Assembly: GCA_902492205.1 (NCBI GenBank)
Contig: CABUKU010000006.1
Coordinates: 73,730-137,729 of the forward strand
Direction: 5' to 3'
Length of the DNA: 64,000 nt
Origin: an uncultured Bacteroides sp.
GTDB lineage: Bacteria; Bacteroidota; Bacteroidia; Bacteroidales; Bacteroidaceae
Both the position numbers and the translations under genes were made by a program. The notes under the pieces are model-generated. The model made no database searches, was not told the DNA's origin, and was given only the letters and a program-made list of their open reading frames with translations. Each line of letters starts with the position of its first letter. Within the stretch, counting starts at the first letter, position 1. This document shows positions 35,801-44,398 of this stretch, in pieces.

Positions 35801-36037
35801 TATCTGCTCATAAACATTCAAAGCTTTAAACTCTCTGAACTCGGTCAAAATCCGTTCTCTATATTCTTCGCTTATGAACTTGGCAAAATCAGCGAAAGGA
35901 AGCGAATCTCCTTCTATACCCAATAAATCGGAAATAAAGTCGGAACAATAATATATCCCTTTACCAAAATCAGCCTCCCACCAGCCCACACGGGCTAAAG
36001 ATAACAGTTTTTTTAATTTTGCATCTCCTTCACTCAT
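32852..36037 (-). CDS. Cytoplasmic PAS/GAF hybrid histidine kinase with receiver
   Basis: 1061 residues with no membrane helix. Order: PAS-like (1-115), GAF (about 140-300), three PAS-like units (305-420, 430-550, 565-690), HisKA with MSHEIRTPLN (phospho-His about 713), HATPase (770-930; TNFINNALKFT and GTGLGLSICKSI), and a C-terminal receiver from 946 (VLVAEDTD) with phospho-Asp about 994 (ILMDLKMPD) and Lys about 1044. It probably senses a soluble or redox signal and phosphorelays within itself. No DNA-binding output domain, so a separate partner is needed. It is divergent from the TonB receptor at 36249. Confidence 0.88.
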   Translation of the reverse strand: MSEGDAKLKKLLSLARVGWWEADFGKGIYYCSDFISDLLGIEGDSLPFADFAKFISEEYRERILTEFREFKALNVYEQIFPIYTRYGLEWVSSKVGESSIDEEGNLRVFGMLQCLSTQRMSTAEESVHRLNDLFCRQNSISRSLLDFLKEDDISKVINKILNDVLVQFNGDRAYIFEYNYENDSQSCTYEKTAEGVSSEIANLQNMPVNLHISWWSDRVLGGYPIILSNLDEIPKGMIADRQVLEAQGIKSLMVLPLQSKNGIWGYIGIDVVKEYREWINEDYQWFASLANIISICVELRRAEENARMEKRYLDNLYRHMPVGYVRLKLIYENGVAVDYIVLDTNEACDNICGVPFDSYAGITARSMNIELYEQLPAFEEIVNTDKHRERNFRLENVGKICHSVMYSPQQDEIVILFSDMTETFKAHEALDRSEKILRNIYENLPAGIELYDKDGFLIDMNDRELEIFGLETKEIALGVNFFSNPVVPEDLKKIIKSGKSVDFSFKYDFSCLEGYYETEKRGVIDLITKVTPLFDSEGHLTNYLFINIDNTETSNAYSKIQEFEDFFALIGDFAKVGYAHFDALTRDGYAINSWYRNVGEKEGTPLPQIIGIHSAFHPEDRALMLAFLDKVLKGEATNLRNDMRIMRPDGHYTWTRVNVMVRDYRPEDGVIEMACVNYDITELKETEMKLIEAKNKAETLDRLKSAFLANMSHEIRTPLNAIVGFSSLLVDTEDMEDRRQYIAIVQENNELLLQLISDILDLSKIEAGTFDFVHSDVNVNMLCSEIVYSLRMKAPQGVEILFEDHLPECHIWSDKNRLTQVITNFINNALKFTTAGSISLGYTLPDDKELRFYVRDTGTGIPADKVNSIFDRFVKLNTFVHGTGLGLSICKSIVEQMGGTIGVESEEGEGSCFWFTHPYIQGTVENVVENKMQTVRAEFKGITRPKVLVAEDTDSNFLLVSSILKKEYEVQRACTGVEAVTLYATFHPDIILMDLKMPDMDGLEATVAIREKDKNVPIIAVTAFAFDQDKQRSMDAGCNDYLAKPIEGSLLKETLEKWLCK

Positions 36038-36150
36038 CTTACCCTGTGTTATATTGTATTTGCAATTATTGAGCGAATATAGTCATTATCCTTCAATTTA
36101 TAGTCTTTTACTTGCAAAATTATTTGAATGTCTGTATTATTCCAGTGTAA

Positions 36151-36224
36151 TATATTTGACATTGGATTGTCAACCAAACGTCACCAAGATGTTCTAATCG
36201 TGTAACGCGCCGTTATCATCTTTG
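36151..36224 (+). promoter_or_regulatory. Promoter region of the TonB receptor operon
   Basis: TATATTTG at 36151-36158 is a full -7 match, and CATCTTTG-CAAAC at 36217-36224 is a near match closer to the ATG at 36249. A dyad TTGACA-N6-TGTCAA at 36156-36173 overlaps the first -7 box and could be an operator. Confidence 0.5.
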
Positions 36225-36248
36225 CAAACGTAAAATGACAGCAGAAAA

Positions 36249-38954
36249 ATGGAAACAAAAAGTTTTTTTAAAACAGTTGCTACAGTACTCATACTACTAT
36301 TATTAAGCACGTTAGAAGTAGCAGCGGAAAACATCAACATCAAAGGAACGATTAAAGACAAGAAATCAAAAGAACCTCTGATCGGAGCCACTATCCGTAT
36401 TTTGGGAAGTAATAAAGGTGCGATTACCGATATAGACGGGAACTATAAACTTGTAGGTATTTTAGAAGGCATATACGATGTTGAAATTAAATATGTAGGA
36501 TATAAAACCGAGATACGCAAGAAAGTACAAATAAAGAATGGGGACCTCATAGACCTCAGCATGGAATTGGAAAGCGACAATCATGTGTTATCGGATGTTG
36601 TAGTTGTTGCCAATAAGAACAGAGAAAATGAGAATATGGCACTTCTGGAGCAAAGGAAATCAATAGTCGCCATCCAGTCTGTCGGAGCAAAGGAACTTTC
36701 CCGCAAAGGTGTGGGCGATGCAGAAGCAGCAGTAGCCAAAGTATCGGGCATATCCAAACAATCGGGAGTAAAGAATGTATTTGTACGCGGACTTGGCGAC
36801 CGATACAATACAACTACTCTGAACGGTTTCCCCATACCATCGGAAGATCCCGAATACAAAAACATTTCATTGGAATTCTTCAGTACGGACATCATACAAT
36901 CCGTAGGAGTAAACAAAGTCTTCAATGCCAACGGAACAAGTGATGTAGGAGGAGCAAACATAGATGTTTCATCCAAAGAACTAATCAAAGACAAAAATCT
37001 GAGCATAGGTGTATCAGGAGGATTTAATACTAAAACACTAACTGCCGGTTTCCTGAAAGCAGACGGTGTTAACGGGCTGGGCATTACAAACAATACCAAA
37101 CCTTCCGATGATGTATCACTTTACAGTTTCCGGAACAAGCTGGATCCTTCCAAACAAAACCTGCAAATAAACCAAAGCTATAAAATAGCCGGAGGAAAAA
37201 GGCTGTATCTGGGAAAACAGCAGAATCCCCTATCCTTGTTCCTTGTAGCTACTTACAACAAAGACTATTCTTACTATGAGGAGGAAATAAGGAATACCTT
37301 GACAGACGGAACAATATCAAGAGACCAGACCGGACAAAAATATACAGAAAATACCAACCAATTGATATTAGCCAATACAGGTTTAAGACTAAACAACAAA
37401 CACACCCTTCAATATAACTTTATGATGATACACAACAACACCCGGTTTGTTGGAGATTATAAAGGTATGGATGCCAAATATGACAGAACAGACGAAGCAC
37501 TCGGTTTCACAAGGAGGCAGCAAACCAATGATAACCTCTTGTTTGTAAACCAACTGATAACAAACTGGGCACTCACCCAAAAGTTAAACTTTGAAGCCGG
37601 AGCAGCCTACAATATAATCAATGCTTTGGAACCGGACAGACGCATCAACGACCTTGTAAAAGCAGAACAAGGATATGTACCGACCAAAGGCGACGGAGTT
37701 CAACAACGTTTCTTCTCCACTCTCAAAGACAAAGACCTGAATGTAAATGCCGCACTGTTTTACAAGTTACCGGATTCGTTTGACGGCATATCCAATATTA
37801 AAGCCGGATATAAAGGGCGTTTCTCAACAAACAACTTTGAAGCAAATGCTTATAACATGAAGCCAATGGCACAATCTGTAATTGACATAGACGATATAAA
37901 GTTCGATGATTACTTTACACAGGCACACCTTGATGATGAATGGTTTACCTTGGACAGAATACAAGACACATACGAAGTCACAAAAAACATCCATAGTGCA
38001 TACGTAGAAGGAACTTACCAACTGGCACACAACCTCATTGCCAATGCAGGAATCAAATATGATAACGTCACACTGGGCATAGACTATGAACTTAACAGCG
38101 GAAGCGGTACGCGAGAGATTGATAAATCATACTTCCTGCCCAGCCTCAACCTGAAATACGATTTGTCCAAGAAGCAATCACTCCGTTTGGGAGCAAGCAA
38201 GACATATACATTGCCCCAAGCCAAAGAATTTGCACCTTTCAGATACGTAAACATCAACTTCAACAGTCAGGGTAATCCCGACTTAAAGCCATCCGACAAC
38301 TATAATATCGACTTGAAATGGGACTACTACCCGTCTCTGAGTGAAGTATTCTCTGTTACAGCTTTCTATAAATACATAAAGAACCCGATTTCACGCATTG
38401 AGATAAACAGTGCCGGAGGTTATTTATCCTACGAAAACATTTCAGACAAAGCCACTGCGGCCGGTATTGAAATAGAAATAAGGAAAAACATCTTCAATAA
38501 GCAAACGAATGGCAGTAAGACGGAAGTTAACAGACTTTCTTTCGGTTTCAATGGTTCATACATTTATACACATGCCAAAGTACCGTTTGCCACAAACCCA
38601 ACCGGTTCCCAACTCGAAGGTGCCGCTCCCTGGATTGTGAATGCCGACCTTTCACACAACTTCAATACAGGAAGCAAAACATTCATCAACACATTAGTCT
38701 TTAATTACTTCAGTGAGAGAATATATACCATCGGAACGGGAGGCTACCAAGACATCATGGAAAACGGAGTTCCCACTCTCGATTTCATATCTTCTGCGAA
38801 ATTCGGCAAGTACATCACACTGAACCTGAAGATGCAAAACCTGCTTAACTCGGCTCACCGGCTTACCAGAAAAGGCAACGGCGGAAATGAAGTAGTGCTG
38901 AGCAAGTATAAGAAAGGGCTTAACCTCAGTCTGGGCGTTTCATGCAGTTTCTAA
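36249..38954 (+). CDS. TonB-dependent receptor with carboxypeptidase-like N-terminal domain
   Basis: 901 residues. Signal peptide (1-27, ending VAA), then a CarboxypepD_reg-like domain (GTIKDKKSKEPLIGATIR, 32-120). A plug domain near 135-240 (VFVRGLGDRYNTTTLNGFPI) precedes a C-terminal beta barrel ending in a final Phe (LGVSCSF). Outer-membrane import of a ligand using TonB energy. The partner gene is not SusD-like but a beta-helix lipoprotein at 39002, so a nutrient other than a typical glycan is possible. The hybrid kinase divergent from it may control it. Confidence 0.88.
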   Translation: METKSFFKTVATVLILLLLSTLEVAAENINIKGTIKDKKSKEPLIGATIRILGSNKGAITDIDGNYKLVGILEGIYDVEIKYVGYKTEIRKKVQIKNGDLIDLSMELESDNHVLSDVVVVANKNRENENMALLEQRKSIVAIQSVGAKELSRKGVGDAEAAVAKVSGISKQSGVKNVFVRGLGDRYNTTTLNGFPIPSEDPEYKNISLEFFSTDIIQSVGVNKVFNANGTSDVGGANIDVSSKELIKDKNLSIGVSGGFNTKTLTAGFLKADGVNGLGITNNTKPSDDVSLYSFRNKLDPSKQNLQINQSYKIAGGKRLYLGKQQNPLSLFLVATYNKDYSYYEEEIRNTLTDGTISRDQTGQKYTENTNQLILANTGLRLNNKHTLQYNFMMIHNNTRFVGDYKGMDAKYDRTDEALGFTRRQQTNDNLLFVNQLITNWALTQKLNFEAGAAYNIINALEPDRRINDLVKAEQGYVPTKGDGVQQRFFSTLKDKDLNVNAALFYKLPDSFDGISNIKAGYKGRFSTNNFEANAYNMKPMAQSVIDIDDIKFDDYFTQAHLDDEWFTLDRIQDTYEVTKNIHSAYVEGTYQLAHNLIANAGIKYDNVTLGIDYELNSGSGTREIDKSYFLPSLNLKYDLSKKQSLRLGASKTYTLPQAKEFAPFRYVNINFNSQGNPDLKPSDNYNIDLKWDYYPSLSEVFSVTAFYKYIKNPISRIEINSAGGYLSYENISDKATAAGIEIEIRKNIFNKQTNGSKTEVNRLSFGFNGSYIYTHAKVPFATNPTGSQLEGAAPWIVNADLSHNFNTGSKTFINTLVFNYFSERIYTIGTGGYQDIMENGVPTLDFISSAKFGKYITLNLKMQNLLNSAHRLTRKGNGGNEVVLSKYKKGLNLSLGVSCSF

Positions 38955-39001
38955 TCAAACAAGAATATATTTTCAATAGTGTTCAACTAAAATTTAAAAA
39001 G

Positions 39002-40192
39002 ATGAGAAAGATTTTCATGACACTTTTCATGTTTGCAGCCATAGCTGCGGCAACATTCACTTCATGCAGTAACGACGAAGGAGGTAACGGAACTACCAAC
39101 GGAGGCGGTTTGGAGAATACCACACTCAAAGGAACCATTACCGGAGAAACAACTCTCGAAGCCAAAGAATATACCCTTGAAGGCACGCTTATCGTTGCAG
39201 ACGGCGGTGTGTTGACCATACCTGCCGGAACCACAATCAAAGCAACAAACGGAAACGCTTTCAGCAAGTATATCCTCGTAGCCCAAGGCGGTAAAATTTA
39301 TGCCAAAGGAACTGCCGAAAAGCCTGTTGTTTTCACATCCGAAACACAAACTCCCGGAGCATGGGGAGGACTTATCATCAACGGTAAAGCACCTATCTCC
39401 GGAGCAACAACAGGAGAAACCGGAGCCACCGAAATCAATAACGATTACAAATATGGCGGCACAATTACAGGAGATAACTCCGGTGAGCTAACCTACATCA
39501 AGTTATTATATACCGGAGCAAACAACGGTGACGAGATTGAACACAACGGATTAACTCTCAATGGTGTGGGCAACGGAACCAAAGTTGAAAACATTTATGT
39601 AATCAATGGAGCCGATGATGCCATTGAGTTCTTCGGAGGAAGCGTAAACGTTACCAACCTTCTGGCAGTAAACCCGGATGATGACATGTTCGACTTCACA
39701 CAAGGATACACCGGAACACTCAAAAATTGCTATGGAATTTGGGAAGCAAGCTACAAAACGTCCGAAGAAGATCCGCGCGGAGTGGAAGCCGACGGTAACC
39801 TGGACGGAAAAGGACCGGACCATAAAGGTCAAAGCGATTTCAGAATCGAGAACATGACAGTCGATAACCGTTGCACTTCCGTATTTACAAACAACGGAGC
39901 AGAAGAAAGAACTTACATGCACGATGTCATCAAAATCCGTCGCGGAGCTAAAGCAACTATTGTCAATGCTTTGGTAAAAGGCAACGGCATTGCACAAGAC
40001 CTGATAGACCTCACTGACGGGAAAGGCAATGCAGCCAACGGTACTTCCATCAGCATAACCAATCAGTTGACAGAACCCCTCAAAGGGAAAGAACAGAATC
40101 CGGGCGATGTGGATGCAACAATAAACATAACTACCGGAAACACAGGTGCAGACAAATCATTATTTACATGGACAGGATACACCGGTTTATAA
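39002..40192 (+). CDS. Predicted beta-helix surface lipoprotein paired with the TonB receptor
   Basis: 396 residues from the ATG at 39002 (an upstream in-frame ATG overlaps the receptor gene). Lipobox FTSCS (Cys21). After a Gly/Asn-rich linker the rest is a run of short strands with Gly, Asn and Asp turns (GVLTIPAGTTIKA, AWGGLIINGKAPI, VENIYVINGADDAIEFFGG), as in right-handed parallel beta helices. Similar lipoproteins accompany this class of receptor in Bacteroidetes. Likely the ligand-capturing surface partner. The ligand cannot be read from sequence. A terminator follows at 40229. Confidence 0.72.
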   Translation: MRKIFMTLFMFAAIAAATFTSCSNDEGGNGTTNGGGLENTTLKGTITGETTLEAKEYTLEGTLIVADGGVLTIPAGTTIKATNGNAFSKYILVAQGGKIYAKGTAEKPVVFTSETQTPGAWGGLIINGKAPISGATTGETGATEINNDYKYGGTITGDNSGELTYIKLLYTGANNGDEIEHNGLTLNGVGNGTKVENIYVINGADDAIEFFGGSVNVTNLLAVNPDDDMFDFTQGYTGTLKNCYGIWEASYKTSEEDPRGVEADGNLDGKGPDHKGQSDFRIENMTVDNRCTSVFTNNGAEERTYMHDVIKIRRGAKATIVNALVKGNGIAQDLIDLTDGKGNAANGTSISITNQLTEPLKGKEQNPGDVDATINITTGNTGADKSLFTWTGYTGL

Positions 40193-40228
40193 TCTATAAC
40201 TTAATTAAAACACACACGGATTTTTATC

Positions 40229-40256
40229 AAAGGACGGGAACTATTTCCGTCCTTTT
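40229..40256 (+). terminator. Rho-independent terminator
   Basis: AAAGGACGG / CCGTCCTTTT hairpin, 9-bp arms with a 9-10 base loop, ending in TTTTCCTTT. 37 bases after the lipoprotein stop. Confidence 0.85.
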
Positions 40257-40286
40257 CCTTTATATTTTCTGATTTCCCCTTATCTT

Positions 40287-40382
40287 TTTAGCGTCCCACA
40301 ATTGTGGGACGGTCGTCTCATATATGTGGGACGATCGTACCATAATTGTGAGACGATCGTACCACAACTGTGGGACGCTAAA
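40287..40382. repeat. Four-palindrome array, 22-bp period
   Basis: Four 18-bp dyads start at 40293, 40315, 40337 and 40359, exactly 22 bp apart, split by 4-base spacers GGTC, GATC, GATC. The first is perfect (GTCCCACAATTGTGGGAC); the others differ at 2-4 positions. Outer bases TTTAGC (40287-40292) and GCTAAA (40377-40382) also pair, so the whole 96 bases are one dyad. It lies between convergent genes (gap 40193-40530), with no gene of its own. Confidence 0.92.
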
Positions 40383-40530
40383 TCAATGCCTTCGTTTATG
40401 AAAACAGAACCGTATCTATACGGAAATGACACTGCATCAATGACAAAAAACAAATGCCGGAACTTTCACTCTTTGCAGAAAAAAAGTCCCGGCATTATGC
40501 CTCTTTACCTAACTAACCTATCAATACCAA

Positions 40531-41718
40531 CTATTTAAACCTATCTACAACTTCCATGCACATACGTCCGTTGTGATACGGACATTTCCAGAATCCGGCT
40601 TTGTCGTCAACCGTATTTACTTTTCCATCGGCCTTCACGCTCCAATACCATTCGCCGTTTTCATTATCCACCAAATGCTGTTTGATATACTCCCAACAGC
40701 GCATTGCCTTATTCAAAGCCTCATCACAATGATAATATTGGTAAATATTCAAGTAGCCCACCACAGTCTCGGCCTGCACCCACCAATGACGGTCAAAGTC
40801 CTTATGCCCTGTTACCTGATTGAATTCATATATCAAACTGCCATCTTGCTGCAAACCTTCTTCCGCAGCTTTGGCTATTAATGGGACTACTCTTTCAACC
40901 TTCTCAAGAATTACCTTATCACCCAACACCAAAGCTGCCTCATGCAACAGCCAAGATGCTTCAATATCATGCCCGTAAGACAGGATACGGTATTTATTGT
41001 TCCAGTTCTCATCAAAGAACAAACTCAAGTGATAACTATCCCGATTCAGTATCTTATCGAGAAAAACATTTATCAGATTGGCAAGCTGAGCACGCAACTC
41101 CTCATTTTTCCACACCCTATACAGGTTTGTGTAAGGTTCCAAAATGTGCAGATGAGTATTCATCGTCTTCTTTTCATTGGCATCCTTCTCACTGAGACGC
41201 ATGTCTTCTATCGGTTGCCAGTCTCTGGTCAACGCTTCCAAATAACCGTTACTTTCTTTGTCGAAACTATATTTTTCAATGGAATGAAACAGACGAACCG
41301 CATACTCCAGTGATTCTTTATCACCTGTGGCACGGGCATATTCACTCAAACCGTAGATAGCAAAGCCCAATGCATAGATTTGTTTCTTCGTGTCGGCAGG
41401 CTCTCCTTTATAATTGAGCGACCAATAAATGCCGCCGAACTCTCTGTCGTAAAAATGATTAATGATATATTCTTTAGCGCGGGTAGCAGCCTGCAAATAC
41501 TCTTCTTTACCAAGCAAACGATAAGCCGATGCAAATGTCCACAGAATACGTGCATTCAGAATAGCCCCTTTATCGGCAGTGGGCACAAGATGTTCTTCTC
41601 CGGTTATCTGTCCGTAGAATCCTCCGTTTTCCGTATCCTGCATTTTGTTTATCCAATAAGGAAGGATATTACTTTGCAGCATTACCGTAACTTCTTCTTT
41701 CAATTTATTTATATCCAT
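40531..41718 (-). CDS. Mannobiose (cellobiose) 2-epimerase
   Basis: 395 residues from the ATG at 41718 (a TTG three codons upstream is unlikely). N-acylglucosamine 2-epimerase family (alpha6/alpha6 barrel). Landmarks: THLHILEPYTNLYRVW, HDIEASWLLHEA and RHWWVQAETVVGYL with the active-site His residues of the family, ending in HNGRMCMEVVDRF. It converts beta-1,4-mannobiose to mannosylglucose, the substrate of the GH130 phosphorylase in the same operon; this three-gene set is known from B. fragilis. Last gene of the operon. Confidence 0.88.
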   Translation of the reverse strand: MDINKLKEEVTVMLQSNILPYWINKMQDTENGGFYGQITGEEHLVPTADKGAILNARILWTFASAYRLLGKEEYLQAATRAKEYIINHFYDREFGGIYWSLNYKGEPADTKKQIYALGFAIYGLSEYARATGDKESLEYAVRLFHSIEKYSFDKESNGYLEALTRDWQPIEDMRLSEKDANEKKTMNTHLHILEPYTNLYRVWKNEELRAQLANLINVFLDKILNRDSYHLSLFFDENWNNKYRILSYGHDIEASWLLHEAALVLGDKVILEKVERVVPLIAKAAEEGLQQDGSLIYEFNQVTGHKDFDRHWWVQAETVVGYLNIYQYYHCDEALNKAMRCWEYIKQHLVDNENGEWYWSVKADGKVNTVDDKAGFWKCPYHNGRMCMEVVDRFK

Positions 41719-41723
41719 AGTTT

Positions 41724-43103
41724 TCAACTCTTAGCTTGTTTACGTTCTTCTTCCAGCTCGGCTGTTATTTCTTTCACTTTCTTTTCACTCAACGGATAGA
41801 ATGCAATGAATATGATGGACAAGACAGTTCCGATAGCCGGTAAGAAGCTCAGCATCATTTTAATACCTACAACAGCCGTTTCCGTCTGCACTACATTTGC
41901 TTGGAAACCGAAATATCCAAGTAACCAACCTGTTAGAGCACCGCCCAAAGTCCAGCCCAACTTTTGGGACATGGAGGAAGAGGAAAATATCAACCCTGTT
42001 GCACGACGTCCGCATTTCAGTTCGGAATAGTCGGCAATATCGGCATACATCGACCATAAAAGAGGAAAGATAATACCGGCACAAACGCTTATCAAAGCCT
42101 GAAATACAAAAATCAGAACCAACTGACCGGGAGTAAACCAATAGAAAGCGATACTTAGCACCGTAGCAATAGCCATGGCAAGAATATAAGTATTCTTCTT
42201 CCCGATATGGTTTGCCACAGGAGCAGCAAGTGCAACCCCTAACATATTCGAGGCTTGCCCCAACATCAGATAAAGTGAAGTCCATGTCACGGTCACTCCC
42301 AATGATGCAATCTGGAACGAACTTGTTTCGAGTACATAGTATTTAAAGTAATAGATAGTTGCCCCGTCACGAATGGAATTAAAAATAAGGGCAGCTATAC
42401 CCGCTCCGAGTAGTATCCACCAAGGACCATTCTTGCACAAGTCGAGCAAGTCTTCTTTCAAAGAATGTTTTTCCTCATGGATAGGTTTTACCCGTTCTTT
42501 AGTCAAAGCAAAGCAGGCAAGAAACAGCACAACGCACATGGCTGCAATTACAGCCACGGAATATTGCCAGCTTTGCTGAACAGATCCATGTCTGGAAAAG
42601 AATTCGACCAAAGGTTCTATAAGCATCAAAGCGATGAAACTGCCCAGATAAGCAAAGAACATGCGATAGGAAGAAAGCGTAGTACGATCCTGCGGATTGG
42701 GTGACATTACTCCAAGCAAAGAAGCATAGGGCACATTAATAGCACTGTAAACCATCATCATCAACGTATAGGTAACATAGGCATAGACCAGTTTACCGCT
42801 TGGGCTAAGGTGAGGCGTTGTAAAGGTTAGCACACCAATGATGCCAAAAGGTAAAGCTACATAAAGCAGATAAGGACGGAATTTTCCCCAACGGCTTTCC
42901 GTTCTGTCGGCAATTACACCGATAACCGGATCGAGAAATGAATCCCAGATACGGGTAATAAGGAACATTGTTCCCACGGCTGTCGGAGCCAAACCGAAAA
43001 CATCGGTGTAAAAGAAAAGCAGATACATGCCGAATATCTTCCAGAACATGGAAGATGCCATATCTCCAAAACCATAACCTATTTTTTCTTTCAGTGCTAT
43101 CAT
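41724..43103 (-). CDS. GPH-family sugar:cation symporter
   Basis: 459 residues, 12 membrane helices, melibiose-carrier (GPH/MFS) family: IGYGFGDMASSMFW start, DPVIGVIADRTESRWGKFRP loop between helices 2 and 3, and LEEERKQAKS tail. Probably brings beta-mannobiose or mannosylglucose through the inner membrane for the two enzymes encoded on either side. 5 bases separate it from the epimerase and 7 from the phosphorylase. Confidence 0.88.
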   Translation of the reverse strand: MIALKEKIGYGFGDMASSMFWKIFGMYLLFFYTDVFGLAPTAVGTMFLITRIWDSFLDPVIGVIADRTESRWGKFRPYLLYVALPFGIIGVLTFTTPHLSPSGKLVYAYVTYTLMMMVYSAINVPYASLLGVMSPNPQDRTTLSSYRMFFAYLGSFIALMLIEPLVEFFSRHGSVQQSWQYSVAVIAAMCVVLFLACFALTKERVKPIHEEKHSLKEDLLDLCKNGPWWILLGAGIAALIFNSIRDGATIYYFKYYVLETSSFQIASLGVTVTWTSLYLMLGQASNMLGVALAAPVANHIGKKNTYILAMAIATVLSIAFYWFTPGQLVLIFVFQALISVCAGIIFPLLWSMYADIADYSELKCGRRATGLIFSSSSMSQKLGWTLGGALTGWLLGYFGFQANVVQTETAVVGIKMMLSFLPAIGTVLSIIFIAFYPLSEKKVKEITAELEEERKQAKS

Positions 43104-43110
43104 AGTAGTG

Positions 43111-44286
43111 TTATTGATGTATTATTTTCAAATTCTTATCAATCTGCCTCTTTAGTGTTTCCACCGAAGCATAAGTACCCAAACCGTCTTCCGGAGTATT
43201 CAAACAATAATCTACTAATTTATCAATGGACGAAACAGCCACATGCATACGGGTATCGGAAGAGGCATAATAGATATAAACCGTTCCGTCTTCATCGGCA
43301 ATCCATCCGTTAGAAAAAAGTACATTGGAGACATCCCCGATACGTTCCTCTCCCACCGGTGCCATGAAATATCCACCCGGTGCAGCGATCAGTCTGGAAG
43401 GATCCTTTAAGTCGGTCATATACATGTAAAGAACATACCGAAGTCCGGCAGCGCAACCTCTCACGCCATGAGCCAAATGGAGCCAACCTTTAGAAGTTTT
43501 TATAGGATGTGGCCCTTCACCGTTCTTCACTTCCTTGATTGTATGATAATGGCGGAAGTCTATAATCTTTTCTTCCGTTATCACAGCATTAGCCATATCA
43601 TCAACAAGTGCCCACCCAATGCCTCCACCGCTACCAGCATCGATAAATCCGTCTTGCGGACGGGTATAAAGTGCATACTTGCCTTCTACAAATTCGGGAT
43701 GGAGTACAACATTGCGTTGTTGGCTTTTGGTCTTTAAGTCCGGCAAACGTTCCCAATTCTTCAAATCTTTAGTCCGGGCAATACCTGCCGTTGCCGTAGC
43801 CGATGAGAGATCACCCGGCGCAGCCTTCGGATCAAGACGCTCTGCACAAAAGATTCCGTAAATCCATCCGTCTTCATGTGCAGTAAGACGCATATCATAA
43901 ATGTTAGTTGCAGGAATTATATCTTCGGGCATGGTTACCGGATATTCCCAAAAACGGAAATTATCAATTCCGTTAGGACTCTCGGCAACTGCAAAGAAGG
44001 ACTTGCGGTCTGCCCCTTCCACCCGAACCATCATCAAATACTTCCCCCCCCACTTGATAGCTCCCGCATTCATCGTTGCATTCATGCCAATGCGCTCCAT
44101 AAGATAAGGGTTGGTTGCTTCATTCAAATCATACCGCCAAAACACCGGGGTGTGTTCTGCTGTCAATACAGGATATTTATAACGGGTAAAGATGCCGTTA
44201 CCTTTTTCTTCCGGCATATTTTCCCGTGTTATCAACCTTTCGTAATCTGCAAAAAGTTGGGCGACTCTGTCATCAAACTGACTCAT
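43111..44286 (-). CDS. 4-O-beta-D-mannosyl-D-glucose phosphorylase (GH130)
   Basis: 391 residues, five-bladed propeller GH130 family. The proposed general acid Asp131 is present (NIYDMRLTAHEDG), at the same number as described for the B. fragilis enzyme; phosphate-site and core motifs GEGPHPIKTSKGWLHLAHGV and YYASSDTRMHVA follow. It splits mannosylglucose with phosphate to mannose 1-phosphate and glucose in the cytoplasm. First gene of the operon, with a promoter at 44336. Confidence 0.9.
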   Translation of the reverse strand: MSQFDDRVAQLFADYERLITRENMPEEKGNGIFTRYKYPVLTAEHTPVFWRYDLNEATNPYLMERIGMNATMNAGAIKWGGKYLMMVRVEGADRKSFFAVAESPNGIDNFRFWEYPVTMPEDIIPATNIYDMRLTAHEDGWIYGIFCAERLDPKAAPGDLSSATATAGIARTKDLKNWERLPDLKTKSQQRNVVLHPEFVEGKYALYTRPQDGFIDAGSGGGIGWALVDDMANAVITEEKIIDFRHYHTIKEVKNGEGPHPIKTSKGWLHLAHGVRGCAAGLRYVLYMYMTDLKDPSRLIAAPGGYFMAPVGEERIGDVSNVLFSNGWIADEDGTVYIYYASSDTRMHVAVSSIDKLVDYCLNTPEDGLGTYASVETLKRQIDKNLKIIHQ

Positions 44287-44335
44287 GATATTTCTTTAAA
44301 ATATTAATATTAATGGACATATAAATCTACTGTTG

Positions 44336-44366
44336 CAAAAGTAGGGCATCGCATACGCCTCCACAA
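44336..44366 (-). promoter_or_regulatory. Promoter of the mannoside operon
   Basis: TACTTTTG (44343-44336) is a full -7 match, followed by CAAC; TTG (44366-44364) stands 20 bases upstream. The start codon lies 50 bases downstream. Confidence 0.65.
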
Positions 44367-44398
44367 CCATTTATTTATCCAATACTAATACTTTTCTA

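Noticed and set aside
40293..40376. Possible CRISPR array
   Set aside because: Units are palindromes with constant 4-base spacers; there are no unique spacers and no cas genes.
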